A stretch of 52,084 nucleotides of DNA, taken from Acidobacteriota bacterium. GTDB taxonomy: Bacteria > Acidobacteriota > Polarisedimenticolia > JAPUKU01. Where the stretch lies: contig JAPUKU010000233.1 in the NCBI GenBank assembly GCA_027295505.1, positions 1-52,084 on the forward strand. The letters run 5' to 3'. Each line of letters starts with the position of its first letter. Position 1 is the stretch's first letter. This document shows, one piece after another, positions 24,905-34,400 of this stretch. The notes beneath the pieces were generated by a model. That model saw only the letters and a program-made list of their open reading frames with translations. It did not search any database and was not told the DNA's origin. A program made the translations under genes and the position numbers.

Positions 24905-27529
24905 CTGCCTGATCGGGCAGCTCTGCCCACGCTTGTTGCGGCGATCGCTTTCGGCGTCGGCGCGCTCGCGGCACCGTGCGAGCGGCCCCTCGCCCCCGCA
25001 CATTTCCTGATCGCCTTCGTTTCCCTGCTCGCCAGACGCACCACAGCGCGGCGTGCGCTGCGTAACCTGCCCATTGTCTTGAGCGTGGCTATCGCGGGTC
25101 ACGCCATCCAGGATGCCCGACACCTGAGACAACTGGCTCTGCAGGAACAGCTGCGTGACGCCTTCGCCGTGAGCGATCGATGCGATCTTGAAGGGCGCAT
25201 CGAGCACACCTGGAACCTTACAGGGAACAAACGGCAGGGAATAGTCCGTCTCCGCACGCTGCGCTGTGCCAGGAAGGTGGTTCCGGTCAATGCCCTCGCG
25301 AGGCTCACGTGGCCGTCGCCCCGCAAAGAAGAGGCAATCCATCCGCCCCGGAGCGGAGATCGGCTCACCGCCCACGCGCGACTCATCCGGCCTTCGCGAT
25401 CGCGAAATCCCGGCGCCCTGGACAGTGCGTCGCTTCTCGCTGCCAGAAACATCCTGATTCTAGGCCACATCAAGAGCCGCCGTCTGCTGGCAATCGATCC
25501 GGAAGACAGACCCCCGATCCTGGCCCGACTGTCGAGAATGCGTGATCGTGCGCTCAACCGCCTCAGAGACTCGATCGATCGCCTCGCGGACGTCCACGCT
25601 GCCACCTCACCGCTCCTGTCGGCGCTGTTGCTGGGCGAACGCCATGGACTGGATCACCGCCTGCGGAACGATCTCCAGGCCGCCGGACTGTACCACCTGG
25701 TGGCAATCTCGGGCCTGCACATCGCTTTGCTGGCTTGGTTGCTGCTGCGAATAGCGTCTGTGCTCGGTCTGCCGCCCGGAATTCGGTCTCTGGCGGCCAA
25801 CCTCGTTCTCGGTTTCTATGTCCTGCTCATCGGCGCTCCGGCGTCGGCCATGCGCGCCTACGGCATGTTCGCCCTGTGGAGCTGCGGCCGCCACACGGGG
25901 CGCCGTGCGCGCGGTCTTTCCCTGCTGCTGGTGGTATCGGCCATCATGCTGGCGATGCGGCCGGGCTTGCGCAGTGATGTGGGTTACTGGCTGAGCGTAT
26001 GGGCCACAGGAGGAATCATCGGCTTTTTGTCCGGCCACCGCAGGAAGGATGTCGAGTGGCAGGCCCGATGGGCTCCGCGTTTCTCCCCGCTACGCGTTTC
26101 CGCTTCCGCGTACTTCTCGGTCGCGCCCCTGGCCGCCCTCTGGTTTCAGCGTTGGACGCCGCTCGGCATTCTGCTGAACCTGCTCGCGGTACCACTCGCC
26201 GGCCTGCTGCTCTGCAGTGCCCTGGCACTCCTGGCACTGGGCGATACATTCCTGGCGTGGCCCATCGCGGCGGCGGCGGATACCGGGGTCCGTCTGCTGA
26301 TCAAGATCGCTTCCCGCCCCTTTTTTCACTCTGAGATCTTCCGACTGACGCCGCCATCGGCCCTCGTCCTGTGCGCCCATCTTGCGGCCTCTGCAGCGCT
26401 CTGGTTCCCTGCGATTCCGCGCCCCGCCTCGCGGAACCTTCTGGCCGCCGCCCACCTGGCCCTGCTCCTGCCAGCAGCGGCCCCGGGAACCGGTTCCCTG
26501 GCGCTCACCCTGTGGGATGTCGGGCAGGGGGAATCAGCCCTGGTGTCCCTTCCGGATGGTGGTCACGTCGTTGTCGATACCGCCGGTCGTCTGCTCGCTG
26601 GAGGGACGGCCGCCGAGCGCTGGGTGTTGCCGGCTCTGAGAGCACAACAGGTCCGCAGGGTGCATGCCCTGGCTCTCTCTCATCTCGACTCGGACCATGC
26701 AGGGGGGCTGGGCGTCATGATGGCCGCCCTGCGCCCGGCCGAAGTATGGGTGCCTGCTGGACTGAGCGCCGACGCGCTCAAAACGCTTCGCGCCGCCTCC
26801 CGCGAGCATGGTGCCCGGCTGGTCCCCCGGGCGGAGGGGGATCGGTGGCAGTTGGGGGGCGCGCTCTTTGAAGTACTCTCACCGGAGCGGCACGCCCCGG
26901 GGCGGAGCGACAACGCAGGCTCTCTCGTGCTGCGCGTGCACGCCGCGGGCGAACAGATTCTTCTTACGGGTGATCTGGAGGCGTCGGGAGAGCGCCACCT
27001 GGCGACGTTCCCTCTGGAGCCCGCTTCGGTGCTCAAGGTCTCGCACCACGGCAGCCGTGGCTCGTCCGACACAGTATTCCTGCGGAAGGTACGGCCGCGC
27101 GCAGCGCTCATCTCCGCCGGTGTCCGCAACGCCTGGGGGCATCCGCATGAAGAGGTGCTTCGAAGGCTCACCGCAATCGGCGCCTGCACCGTCTCGACCT
27201 CGGACGGTGGCGCCGTTCGCGCCCGCATGGCGCGCGGTGTTCTGCGTGTGGAGCGCTGGCACGGTTCGTGGGAGACGTTCGTGCGTCTGGCGCCCGCCCG
27301 TTGGTTGTTACCCCAGGCGGATCGGCACCGGCATGAAGGTGATGATGAAGATCGCCAGAGCGACGCCCAGGAGAATCCAGCGCGTGCGGCCGAGCGGCTG
27401 CCAGGTCAGCACCGGCGGGTGACGATCCCCGACTGCGAAAAGAAGCACCAACCACAGCAGCCACGGTGTGGCCGCCATAATTCCGGCCCCTGGCAGAAAG
27501 ATGAGAGCCACCAGGAACGTGGCGAATGA
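24905..27529 (+). CDS. comEC: DNA internalisation/competence protein ComEC (Rec2)
   Basis: About 874 residues if initiated at the CTG at 24905. An N-terminal hydrophobic region (LVAAIAFGVGALAAP, HFLIAFVSLLA) precedes the OB-like DUF4131 segment. The competence channel domain holds SALLLGERHGLDHRLRNDLQ and AAGLYHLVAISGLHIALLAW. A C-terminal metallo-beta-lactamase-like domain follows: LWDVGQGESALVSLPDGGHV, LSHLDSDHAGGLGVMM (HxDxDH) and VLKVSHHGSRGSSD. ComEC carries single-stranded DNA across the inner membrane during transformation. The domain ends near 27300. The last 75 or so codons run antisense through the M50 gene, give polar low-complexity sequence and probably reflect loss of the original stop. 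Confidence 0.92.
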   Translation: MPDRAALPTLVAAIAFGVGALAAPCERPLAPAHFLIAFVSLLARRTTARRALRNLPIVLSVAIAGHAIQDARHLRQLALQEQLRDAFAVSDRCDLEGRIEHTWNLTGNKRQGIVRLRTLRCARKVVPVNALARLTWPSPRKEEAIHPPRSGDRLTAHARLIRPSRSRNPGALDSASLLAARNILILGHIKSRRLLAIDPEDRPPILARLSRMRDRALNRLRDSIDRLADVHAATSPLLSALLLGERHGLDHRLRNDLQAAGLYHLVAISGLHIALLAWLLLRIASVLGLPPGIRSLAANLVLGFYVLLIGAPASAMRAYGMFALWSCGRHTGRRARGLSLLLVVSAIMLAMRPGLRSDVGYWLSVWATGGIIGFLSGHRRKDVEWQARWAPRFSPLRVSASAYFSVAPLAALWFQRWTPLGILLNLLAVPLAGLLLCSALALLALGDTFLAWPIAAAADTGVRLLIKIASRPFFHSEIFRLTPPSALVLCAHLAASAALWFPAIPRPASRNLLAAAHLALLLPAAAPGTGSLALTLWDVGQGESALVSLPDGGHVVVDTAGRLLAGGTAAERWVLPALRAQQVRRVHALALSHLDSDHAGGLGVMMAALRPAEVWVPAGLSADALKTLRAASREHGARLVPRAEGDRWQLGGALFEVLSPERHAPGRSDNAGSLVLRVHAAGEQILLTGDLEASGERHLATFPLEPASVLKVSHHGSRGSSDTVFLRKVRPRAALISAGVRNAWGHPHEEVLRRLTAIGACTVSTSDGGAVRARMARGVLRVERWHGSWETFVRLAPARWLLPQADRHRHEGDDEDRQSDAQENPARAAERLPGQHRRVTIPDCEKKHQPQQPRCGRHNSGPWQKDESHQERGE

Positions 27530-28270
27530 CCAGCGCGCCACGCGCGACAGGATCCGGTGCCGGCGCGCCACCACCGAATAAAGCAGGTGGCCACCGTCCA
27601 GCTGTCCGACCGGAAACAGGTTGAGGCAGGTGGCCAGTTGCCCGAGCCATGCGGCGACGAACACCGAGCCCACGAAGATTTCCTCGCCCGCGGCCAGCGT
27701 TCCCCAGCGTAGTTGCACCAGGAAACCCACGAGCAGAGAGTCGGAGAAATATATCCCGCTGGTCTGCAGAGGCGGCACGCCCACCCTCGCGGACCCGATC
27801 CCGTAAACCAGAGCTGGCACACAGATCACAAATCCGGCCAGAGGCCCGGCCACCGCGATGTCGAACAGGGCCCGCCGGCTCGGAATCGGCGAGCGAATGC
27901 GTATGAAAGCTCCCATCGTGCCGTAGCTCTGGGGAAACGGCAGCGGGATAAAGTGTGGCCAGGTAGCATGCACGCGGTAGCGGCGGCAGGCGAGATAATG
28001 ACCGAGCTCGTGTGCACCCAGGATTCCGAGGATTGTCAGGCAGTAGGGGAGCCCGAGGAGCAGCGCGCGGGGGTGCAGGAAGATGGCAATCGGAAAGAGG
28101 GATTGTTGCAGCGACTCGATGAGCTCGGGGAACTGGTCAGCCGCCGCACCGATCTCTCTCCAGGCCCCTGCCCACAGGGTCGTAAGGAACGTGGCAGCGA
28201 GCAGCAAAACCGGAAGCCAGCGGCGCCCGGCGCCCGGTACCGGCGGTCCATGGGGGGTGTCTGTACTCAG
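27308..28270 (-). CDS. M50 family membrane metalloprotease
   Basis: 320 residues if begun at the CTG at 28270, or 299 from a TTG at 28207. Active-site HELGH in ILGAHELGHYLACRR and the third ligand motif NLFPVGQLDGGHLL, with about six or seven hydrophobic spans, identify a site-2-protease-like enzyme that cuts within the membrane. Reading back in frame from the TTG reveals LSTDTPHGPPVPGAGRRWLP, a good cytoplasmic N-terminus before the first span, opening with CTG. That codon overlaps the HU-like gene stop (CTGA), which suggests coupling. The 3' end overlaps comEC tail to tail by 222 bases. Confidence 0.88.
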   Translation of the reverse strand: MSTDTPHGPPVPGAGRRWLPVLLLAATFLTTLWAGAWREIGAAADQFPELIESLQQSLFPIAIFLHPRALLLGLPYCLTILGILGAHELGHYLACRRYRVHATWPHFIPLPFPQSYGTMGAFIRIRSPIPSRRALFDIAVAGPLAGFVICVPALVYGIGSARVGVPPLQTSGIYFSDSLLVGFLVQLRWGTLAAGEEIFVGSVFVAAWLGQLATCLNLFPVGQLDGGHLLYSVVARRHRILSRVARWSFATFLVALIFLPGAGIMAATPWLLWLVLLFAVGDRHPPVLTWQPLGRTRWILLGVALAIFIITFMPVPIRLG

Positions 28271-28533
28271 AGGTTTCGCAGGTTCTTCCCGGGCTTGAAG
28301 CGGATCGTCTTGCCGGGAGGAATCTTCACTTCGGTGCCCGTACGCGGGTTGCGGCCGAGCCCCTTCTTCCGGGGTTTGACCTGGAACACACCGAATCCCC
28401 GAAGCTCGATCCGGTTCCCGCGGCGCATCGACTCCTTCATGGCGTCGAGCACGGCCTCGACCGCGATGACGGCCTTGACCCGCGTGATGTCCGCGATGCG
28501 GGAAACTTCGTTGATTATGTCAGCTTTGATCAT
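28267..28533 (-). CDS. HU/IHF family DNA-binding protein (first copy)
   Basis: 88 residues: MIKADIINEVSRIADITRVK, the beta-arm start RIELRGFGVFQVKPRKKGLG, then RNPRTGTEVKIPPGKTIRFK and PGKNLRN. The GRNPRTG arm with its intercalating Pro and the length match HU/IHF nucleoid proteins, which bend DNA. AAGGAGG lies upstream of the ATG at 28533, and a consensus promoter lies further upstream. It is followed by the M50 protease gene with a one-base-shifted stop/start overlap. A second family member is encoded at 47233-47550. Confidence 0.95.
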   Translation of the reverse strand: MIKADIINEVSRIADITRVKAVIAVEAVLDAMKESMRRGNRIELRGFGVFQVKPRKKGLGRNPRTGTEVKIPPGKTIRFKPGKNLRNL

Positions 28534-28575
28534 CTCGAGGGGCCTCCTTGCAGTCCCCCTGATCGAGCGGGTCGG

Positions 28576-28604
28576 ATTATAGACGGGCCGACCGACACGG
28601 TCAA
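28576..28604 (-). promoter_or_regulatory. consensus sigma-70 promoter of the HU-like gene
   Basis: On the minus strand TTGACC (28604-28599), a 17-base spacer and TATAAT (28581-28576) lie about 45 bases before the HU-like ATG. The remainder of the gap (to 28748) is AT-rich and presumably holds the der promoter, which I cannot place. Confidence 0.8.
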
Positions 28605-28748
28605 GCCAGCCTGAGGCGATTACTCCTTCATTTACATTAAATTAGGTCGCCATCGTCAGATTGCAAGTTCTTAAGATCGCATGCTAGGATGTGCGTGTAA
28701 CCGTAAATATATCAGGGATTTAAATCAGAATTCCAGCGATTTTTTAAC

Positions 28749-30062
28749 ATGCCTCTCCCCAGCGTAATCATCCTCGGAGCCCCGAACGTCGGCAAGTCTA
28801 GGCTTTTCAACCGCCTGGCGGGGGGCCGACGATCCCTCGTGCATGCCACACCGGGGGTTACCCGGGATCGCCTCGAGGCCCGGATCACCCTGGATCAGCG
28901 CACTTTCCTTCTCGTCGATACGGGCGGCCTCTCCCCCGGACATCAGGGGGAGCTGGAAAAGGAGATCGAGCGCCAGGCCCTGGCTGCGGCCCGAGAGGCG
29001 GACCTGCTGCTGTTTGTCGTCGATCTCAAGAACGGGTTGACAGCGCTCGAACGCGATCTGGCCCCGAAGCTCCGGCGCCTGGGACGCCCAGTGCTGCTCG
29101 TGCTCAACAAGGTCGACGCCACTTCGTCGGCGGAGGAAAACCGGGCCGAAGCATGGAGCCTGGGACTCGGCGAGGGCGTGGAGATCTCGGCCGAACATGC
29201 CGTGGGGATCAGTGAACTTTGCGACGCGATCGAGCAAGCGCTGCCGGAGCAGCCGGCTCCGGACCCGGAATCGATCGAAGCGATCCCGGTGGCCATTGTC
29301 GGCAGACCGAACGCTGGAAAATCCTCCCTATTTAACCACCTGCTGGGTAAACAGCGTGCCATCGTCAGCGCCGTACCGGGCACGACGCACGACCGCCTGG
29401 AGGGTTTCTTCGACTATAGCGGCCAACGTTACCGCTTGATCGATACGGCCGGACTGCGACGCGGAGCACGGGTCCATGAGCCGCTCGAAGCGCTCACCGC
29501 AGCCGTGGCGCGGGGCGTGATGGATCGTTCCGCCATCACGCTCGTCGTCCTGGATGCGGCGCGAGGGGTGGACCGCCAGGATCTCGCGGTGGGCGGTTAC
29601 GCTCTGCGCACGCACCGCTCGCTCGTCGTGGCCCTGAACAAGGCGGATCTTCTCTCGAGGGGAGAGCTCAAGGAGCTACGAACTCGCACTCGGGAGGAGT
29701 TCGGATTCGCACGCTTCGCTCCCCAGGTACCGGTGTCGGCGCTCACGGGGCGGGGCCTGCGCGTGCTGAAATCGACGCTGCGCACGGTCTGGGAGCAGGG
29801 CGGGCGCAGGGTCAGCACCGGCGTCCTGAACCGGCTCATGAAACAATTTTGCCGCCGACGCTCCGCCTCCCCCCGGCGGCGTACGGTTCGCCCCCTGTAC
29901 GCCACCCAGGAGGGTGTGCACCCTCCGTCCTTCATTGTTTTTGGGCACGCAACCGGCCGACCGCATTTCGCTTATCGCCGCGGGCTCGAGAATTTCCTGC
30001 GCCACCAGCTTGAACTGACCCACACACCGCTGGTTCTCCGTTTCCGATCCCGGCGCAGTTGA
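28749..30062 (+). CDS. der: ribosome-associated GTPase Der (EngA)
   Basis: 437 residues with two consecutive G domains and a C-terminal KH-like domain. Domain 1: GAPNVGKSRLFNRL, DTGG, LNKVD. Domain 2: GRPNAGKSSLFNHL, DTAGLRRGARV, LNKADL. The KH-like end has TGVLNRLMKQF and HPPSFIVFGHATGRPHFAYR. Der is needed for 50S subunit maturation. The usual Thr after GKS in the first G1 motif is Arg here (GKSRLF), while the metal-binding Ser is kept. The gene is divergent from the HU-like gene. Confidence 0.96.
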   Translation: MPLPSVIILGAPNVGKSRLFNRLAGGRRSLVHATPGVTRDRLEARITLDQRTFLLVDTGGLSPGHQGELEKEIERQALAAAREADLLLFVVDLKNGLTALERDLAPKLRRLGRPVLLVLNKVDATSSAEENRAEAWSLGLGEGVEISAEHAVGISELCDAIEQALPEQPAPDPESIEAIPVAIVGRPNAGKSSLFNHLLGKQRAIVSAVPGTTHDRLEGFFDYSGQRYRLIDTAGLRRGARVHEPLEALTAAVARGVMDRSAITLVVLDAARGVDRQDLAVGGYALRTHRSLVVALNKADLLSRGELKELRTRTREEFGFARFAPQVPVSALTGRGLRVLKSTLRTVWEQGGRRVSTGVLNRLMKQFCRRRSASPRRRTVRPLYATQEGVHPPSFIVFGHATGRPHFAYRRGLENFLRHQLELTHTPLVLRFRSRRS

Positions 30063-30169
30063 CTCACTTAGACGATCGCACTATATTGGCGATTGTTGTA
30101 AGGGACGGCCTGTCAGAAACTTAGCCTTGTTCGCGCGACTGGGCAAACAGACCGGAGCGGCCCGCCCAG

Positions 30170-31444
30170 ATGGTTCTCTTTAACTATTCCACACGCGAAC
30201 TGACCGCGAAAATCGTCTACTACGGGCCCGGCCTGTGCGGCAAGACCAGTAACCTTCAGTACATCTACGAGAACCTGCCCCAGGATGTCTCCAGAGGCAA
30301 GATGTTGTCGCTGGCTACCAAGACTGATCGCACGCTCTTCTTCGATTTCCTGCCGATCGATCTAGGAACAATCCGCGGCATGAAAACTCGTATCCAGCTT
30401 TACACCGTTCCGGGCCAGGTGTTCTACAACTCCACGCGCAAGATGGTGCTCAAGGGAGCTGACGGAGTGGTGTTCGTGGCCGACTCGCAGGCAAAGATGA
30501 TAGACGCTAACATCGAATCCTTTGCTAACTTGGAGGAAAATCTCGCCGAACAGGGGATGCGTCTCGATCAGATGCCGCTTGTGCTGCAGTTCAACAAGCG
30601 GGATCTGCCCAACCTGGCCTCGATCGAGGAACTGAACTTGCAGCTCAATAAGTACAACGCTCCTTTCTACGAGGCCATCGTCATCAGCGGCATCGGTGTC
30701 CACGACACCCTGAAGGCGGCGACCAAGCTGGTTCTGAACTCCCTGACAAACAAATACCGTCTGGAAAAGCCGGAAGCAAGCAAGGCCACCGCTCAACCCG
30801 CTGCCCAAGCCGCGGCACCACCGGCCACCGCCCAACCCGCTGCCCCGGCTGCGACACCACCGGCTGCCGCCCAACCCGCTGCCCAGGCCGCGACACCACC
30901 GGCCGCCGCAGCCGCTCCACCGCTGGCCTCCGAGCCGGCGCCCCAGCCCCCGGTTGCAGCGCCCGTGGCCATCGCTCAGGAGGAACCAGATGCAGAGGTG
31001 CTCGAGCTGGTGGAGGACGGGGGCGACGAGAACATCCTCGAGATCGTCGAGGAACTGGCCGCCCCCGACACCGGCAGCACCACCATGCGCCTCTCCGCAG
31101 CTTCCGGTCCACTCGACCCCAACAGCAAGGCCGCTCGCCCGCCCTTGGAGCCGGACCCCGGCCTCGATGAGCTCGAGATCGTTCCGTTGCAGGGCGCGGG
31201 AGAGCCGGCCGCTAGCATCCCCTCCGTGCCGGTGAGTCCGGCCGAGGCCGTGAATGAGATTCCGCCAGAGCTCGGAGAGCCCCGAGCCCAAAACCCGGCC
31301 ACCGACCAGACGGTAGAGCCGATCGTGCTGAAAGTGCAGCCGGGTGAAAGTCCGATCGTGAACGTGCCCTTGAAAATCAACTATGGCAACCGCACGCTTG
31401 AATATAGGCTGCAAATTCATTTACAGGCGCTCGACGAGCACTGA
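30170..31444 (+). CDS. MglA-type Ras-like GTPase with long Ala/Pro-rich tail
   Basis: 424 residues. Residues 1-195 are an MglA-like GTPase: P-loop YYGPGLCGKTSNLQYIYENL, switch region LYTVPGQVFYNSTRKMVLKG, VVFVADSQ and QFNKRDLP. Residues about 200-260 are Ala/Pro repeats, then an acidic Glu-rich segment and a C-terminal end (PGESPIVNVPLKINYG...YRLQIHLQALDEH) that looks folded. MglA sets cell polarity for motility in Myxococcus, but stand-alone MglA is only about 195 residues. The tail may tether an effector or the pole (inference). No mglB-like roadblock gene is adjacent. The ribosome site is weak and the gap after der is 107 bases. Confidence 0.9.
   Translation: MVLFNYSTRELTAKIVYYGPGLCGKTSNLQYIYENLPQDVSRGKMLSLATKTDRTLFFDFLPIDLGTIRGMKTRIQLYTVPGQVFYNSTRKMVLKGADGVVFVADSQAKMIDANIESFANLEENLAEQGMRLDQMPLVLQFNKRDLPNLASIEELNLQLNKYNAPFYEAIVISGIGVHDTLKAATKLVLNSLTNKYRLEKPEASKATAQPAAQAAAPPATAQPAAPAATPPAAAQPAAQAATPPAAAAAPPLASEPAPQPPVAAPVAIAQEEPDAEVLELVEDGGDENILEIVEELAAPDTGSTTMRLSAASGPLDPNSKAARPPLEPDPGLDELEIVPLQGAGEPAASIPSVPVSPAEAVNEIPPELGEPRAQNPATDQTVEPIVLKVQPGESPIVNVPLKINYGNRTLEYRLQIHLQALDEH
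30794..30910 (+). repeat. three tandem 39-bp units inside the GTPase gene
   Basis: CAACCCGCTGCCC recurs at 30794, 30833 and 30872, exactly 39 bases apart. Each unit encodes 13 residues of the type QPAAQAATPPAAA (residues from about 209). Base differences between the copies are few, so the array is young or kept alike, and copy number may vary among strains. Confidence 0.85.
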
Positions 31445-31497
31445 TCGTTGACGACCCGGCCCGCACCGTCGACGGGGCGGGCTCTCAAACACACCCC

Positions 31498-34400
31498 ATG
31501 ACTGAGCTGGCGGATCTGCAAGAAGAGATCCGTTCCCTGTGCTCGCAGGCGGAAGCCTGGGGGCGCCATTACCTCAAGCACATTGCCGTTCTGCGCCGGG
31601 CCGCAGCATCCCTGCTTCCGCAGTTGACCGACTCCCGGGAGTTATCCCCTCTCACATCCGAGTGGCGGGCGGGGCAACCGCCGGTACGTGCGCCCCTGGA
31701 GGCGGTTCCCTCCGAGACGGGCGAGCACTTCCTCGATCGAGTGCAGTGCTTCTATACCCTGCAGCTGCTACGCCTGCACCGGGATTCGCTCGAGCGCCTG
31801 AGAGCACGCGCCCGCAGCGCGCCGCAGGACGCGGCCTCACTGCGTGACATTCTCGTGGACATCGAGCGGCGGCATGAATGGATCTCGCGAACCACCATCG
31901 AGGCCATGCTCCGGGAGTTCCTGCGGGACCAAGATGTTCCCGCGTTCGCCCTCTTCAATGTAGGCACGTCACTGCACCTGGATGACATCGATGTCGCGGT
32001 GGTGGCCGCCGCTGACTCTGCTCCGCTCAATCATGCCCTGTCGCGGCTCACGATGGAGATGATCCGGCGCGCCTCACGTCTGCACTTCTACCTTGCGGAA
32101 CAGCTGCAGACCGACAGCTACTACGCTCCGATGGATCGGTATCACCATTGGATCAAGCAGGGGGTGCGTAACTACGTAGGGGTCTCGGAACTATTGAGCG
32201 CGCGCTTCATTACCGGCGACCCCCAGCTCTACGAGCGTTTCGGACGGGAGATCGGCGAACGATTCTATTACACGCTGGGCAGCACAGCCGAGCACTACGC
32301 TTACATGCGGGGCATGCTCACTGAGGTTCGCAGTTTCTTCCGTCACGATCCCGAGGCGTTCAGCATCAATTTCAAACGGGATGCCATTCGTGCCATTCGC
32401 GCGCTGGTGAGCGCTGAGAGCACTCGTTACAGTATCCACGCAACCTCCGTGTGGAAGGCACTGAACATTCTGTGCTCGAAGGAAGAACGGCTGCGCGAGG
32501 TTTACCAGGGCCTCGAAGAAGTCCTGGTGCTGTTCGAAATCTTTCGCTACCTATACCAGCTTTTCGTGGTCCAGGAAGAGCATCTGGCGCTCTCGGACGA
32601 TGAAATTCTCGGCGTTCTGGATCCGATTGCCCGCGAGCTGGGCTACGAGGAGATCCGGCACATCCGGCCCGGAAACCGTCTGCTCCTGGAGTACAGCGCC
32701 GCCCTCATCCGCAGTCGCCGCCTCGTACAGACACTTCTGGATCAAGAGCGTATCTACGTCAGGGCACTGCACGTGTTCGGGAAAATTGCCCGCAGCGGCC
32801 AGTTTGTAACATCCCTGGCTGAGATCCGCGGCAACATGGGACGCGAGTTTCTCGAGGTGGTCCGCTGGTTCCGGGGCACTCCCTTCTGGCAGGACATCCT
32901 GCGCCTGCTTACGAACATTGACAGGGACTCCCTGAGGCGCTTTGCGGACGACCTGCTCGAGCCGGGTGAAGGGCCTTCCCTCGTGGAACGCTACGTGCGG
33001 CTGGTCAGCCAGGACACGCGCTCCTTGCTTCGACTGCTTCTGGTCATAGGGGAGCACCGTGACTATGGCCGTGTTAGCCACCTGTTCTGGATGTTTATGG
33101 AGTCATGGCAGCAGCGTTTGAGCCGCAAGGTCGCAGAGCGCGAGCGCCTACTCTCCTTCTACCAACGCGATCCAAAACCGTTCGTGCGGCTCCTGCAGTG
33201 CCTCGACCAGAAACACCAGCAGGCCCTTCTCGAAACGCTGTCGAGGCCCGTGCTGGATCCGGAGCTCGTCAAGGTGCGCAGCGGTCTGCTGCACGTCCTA
33301 GCAACGTTCACCCGTTGCAGCCGGTTTTTCGAGCGCACCCTTCGCCACGTCGTCGAGCGGCACCCGGAGGTGCTCAAGCATCTGGACGACGGCCGCGCCC
33401 TCGGGCGCATGGGCCGCTGGATGCTCACACGTTCGTTGAGGTTGAGGGATATTGACGCCGGCCTGGCCGAAGCCCGCTCTCATTACGAACTCGAGTTCGT
33501 GCGCCTGGGAACCGAGATCATGAACGGACGGCGAATCCCGATCCTGCTGCGTGATTTCCGCCGCATGTCAGAGCGCACCGTCACGGCGCTGGCCACGCTG
33601 TGCCATCGACGCCTTCGCGAGGAGGCATTCCCGGCCGCTCCCCCCGAGACCGAGCCCCCGTACGCCATCCTGGCGACCGGCGGCAACGCGCGCGAGGAAG
33701 GCTATCTGGCCGACTACGACGTGATCTTCCTTGCCCCCGAGGACGAACAGCTGAATTTCTGCCAGCGTGTGGCCGTGCACTTCAACGCGGAACTGACACG
33801 GGTGGGTATCCTACCGCACCATCTCCTGGCCGATCATTTCGGACGTTATGCGCTCACGATCGGCGACCTCCGCGGCTTGCTGCAGAAAGGGTGCGGCCAG
33901 GACTTTGCCGAGCGCTCAGAGATCCTGGGCGCCCGTTTCGTCTATGGCAGCTCCAGGCTCTACGAGGAATTTGTGCGAGAGATCGTGGACGGCGAGGTGC
34001 TTCTCCACCGGAAATCGTATCTGCTGGCCATGCTTGCCGATGAACGCGCCCGCCAGAAGCCGACTCCCGAGGCCGGACGGCGAATGATCCGCCTGAAGTT
34101 CGATCGGGGCTCGCTCAAGGAGATCCACCTGACGCTCGATCTGCTGCGCGCGCACTTCAGCATCATCGAGCCGGGAGCTCGGCGCCTGCTCGCAAAGCTG
34201 GTAAAGCGGGACCCGGAGCACCGGGAGGAGTATTACACGCTTCTGCGGTCCCTGAACTTTCTGGTCCGGATGCGGGTCCTCTACCAGCTCACGGTCGGAC
34301 ACTACGGCACCATCGATCCACAGCAGATGGGGCACGCTATCGACGCCCTGCGGATTAAGGTCCGGCCGGGGGATGACCCGGCGGAGGCGCTCCTGGGCCG

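Noticed and set aside
30794-30910. CRISPR-like direct repeats
   Set aside because: The repeats are in-frame Ala/Pro codons with no spacers between the units.
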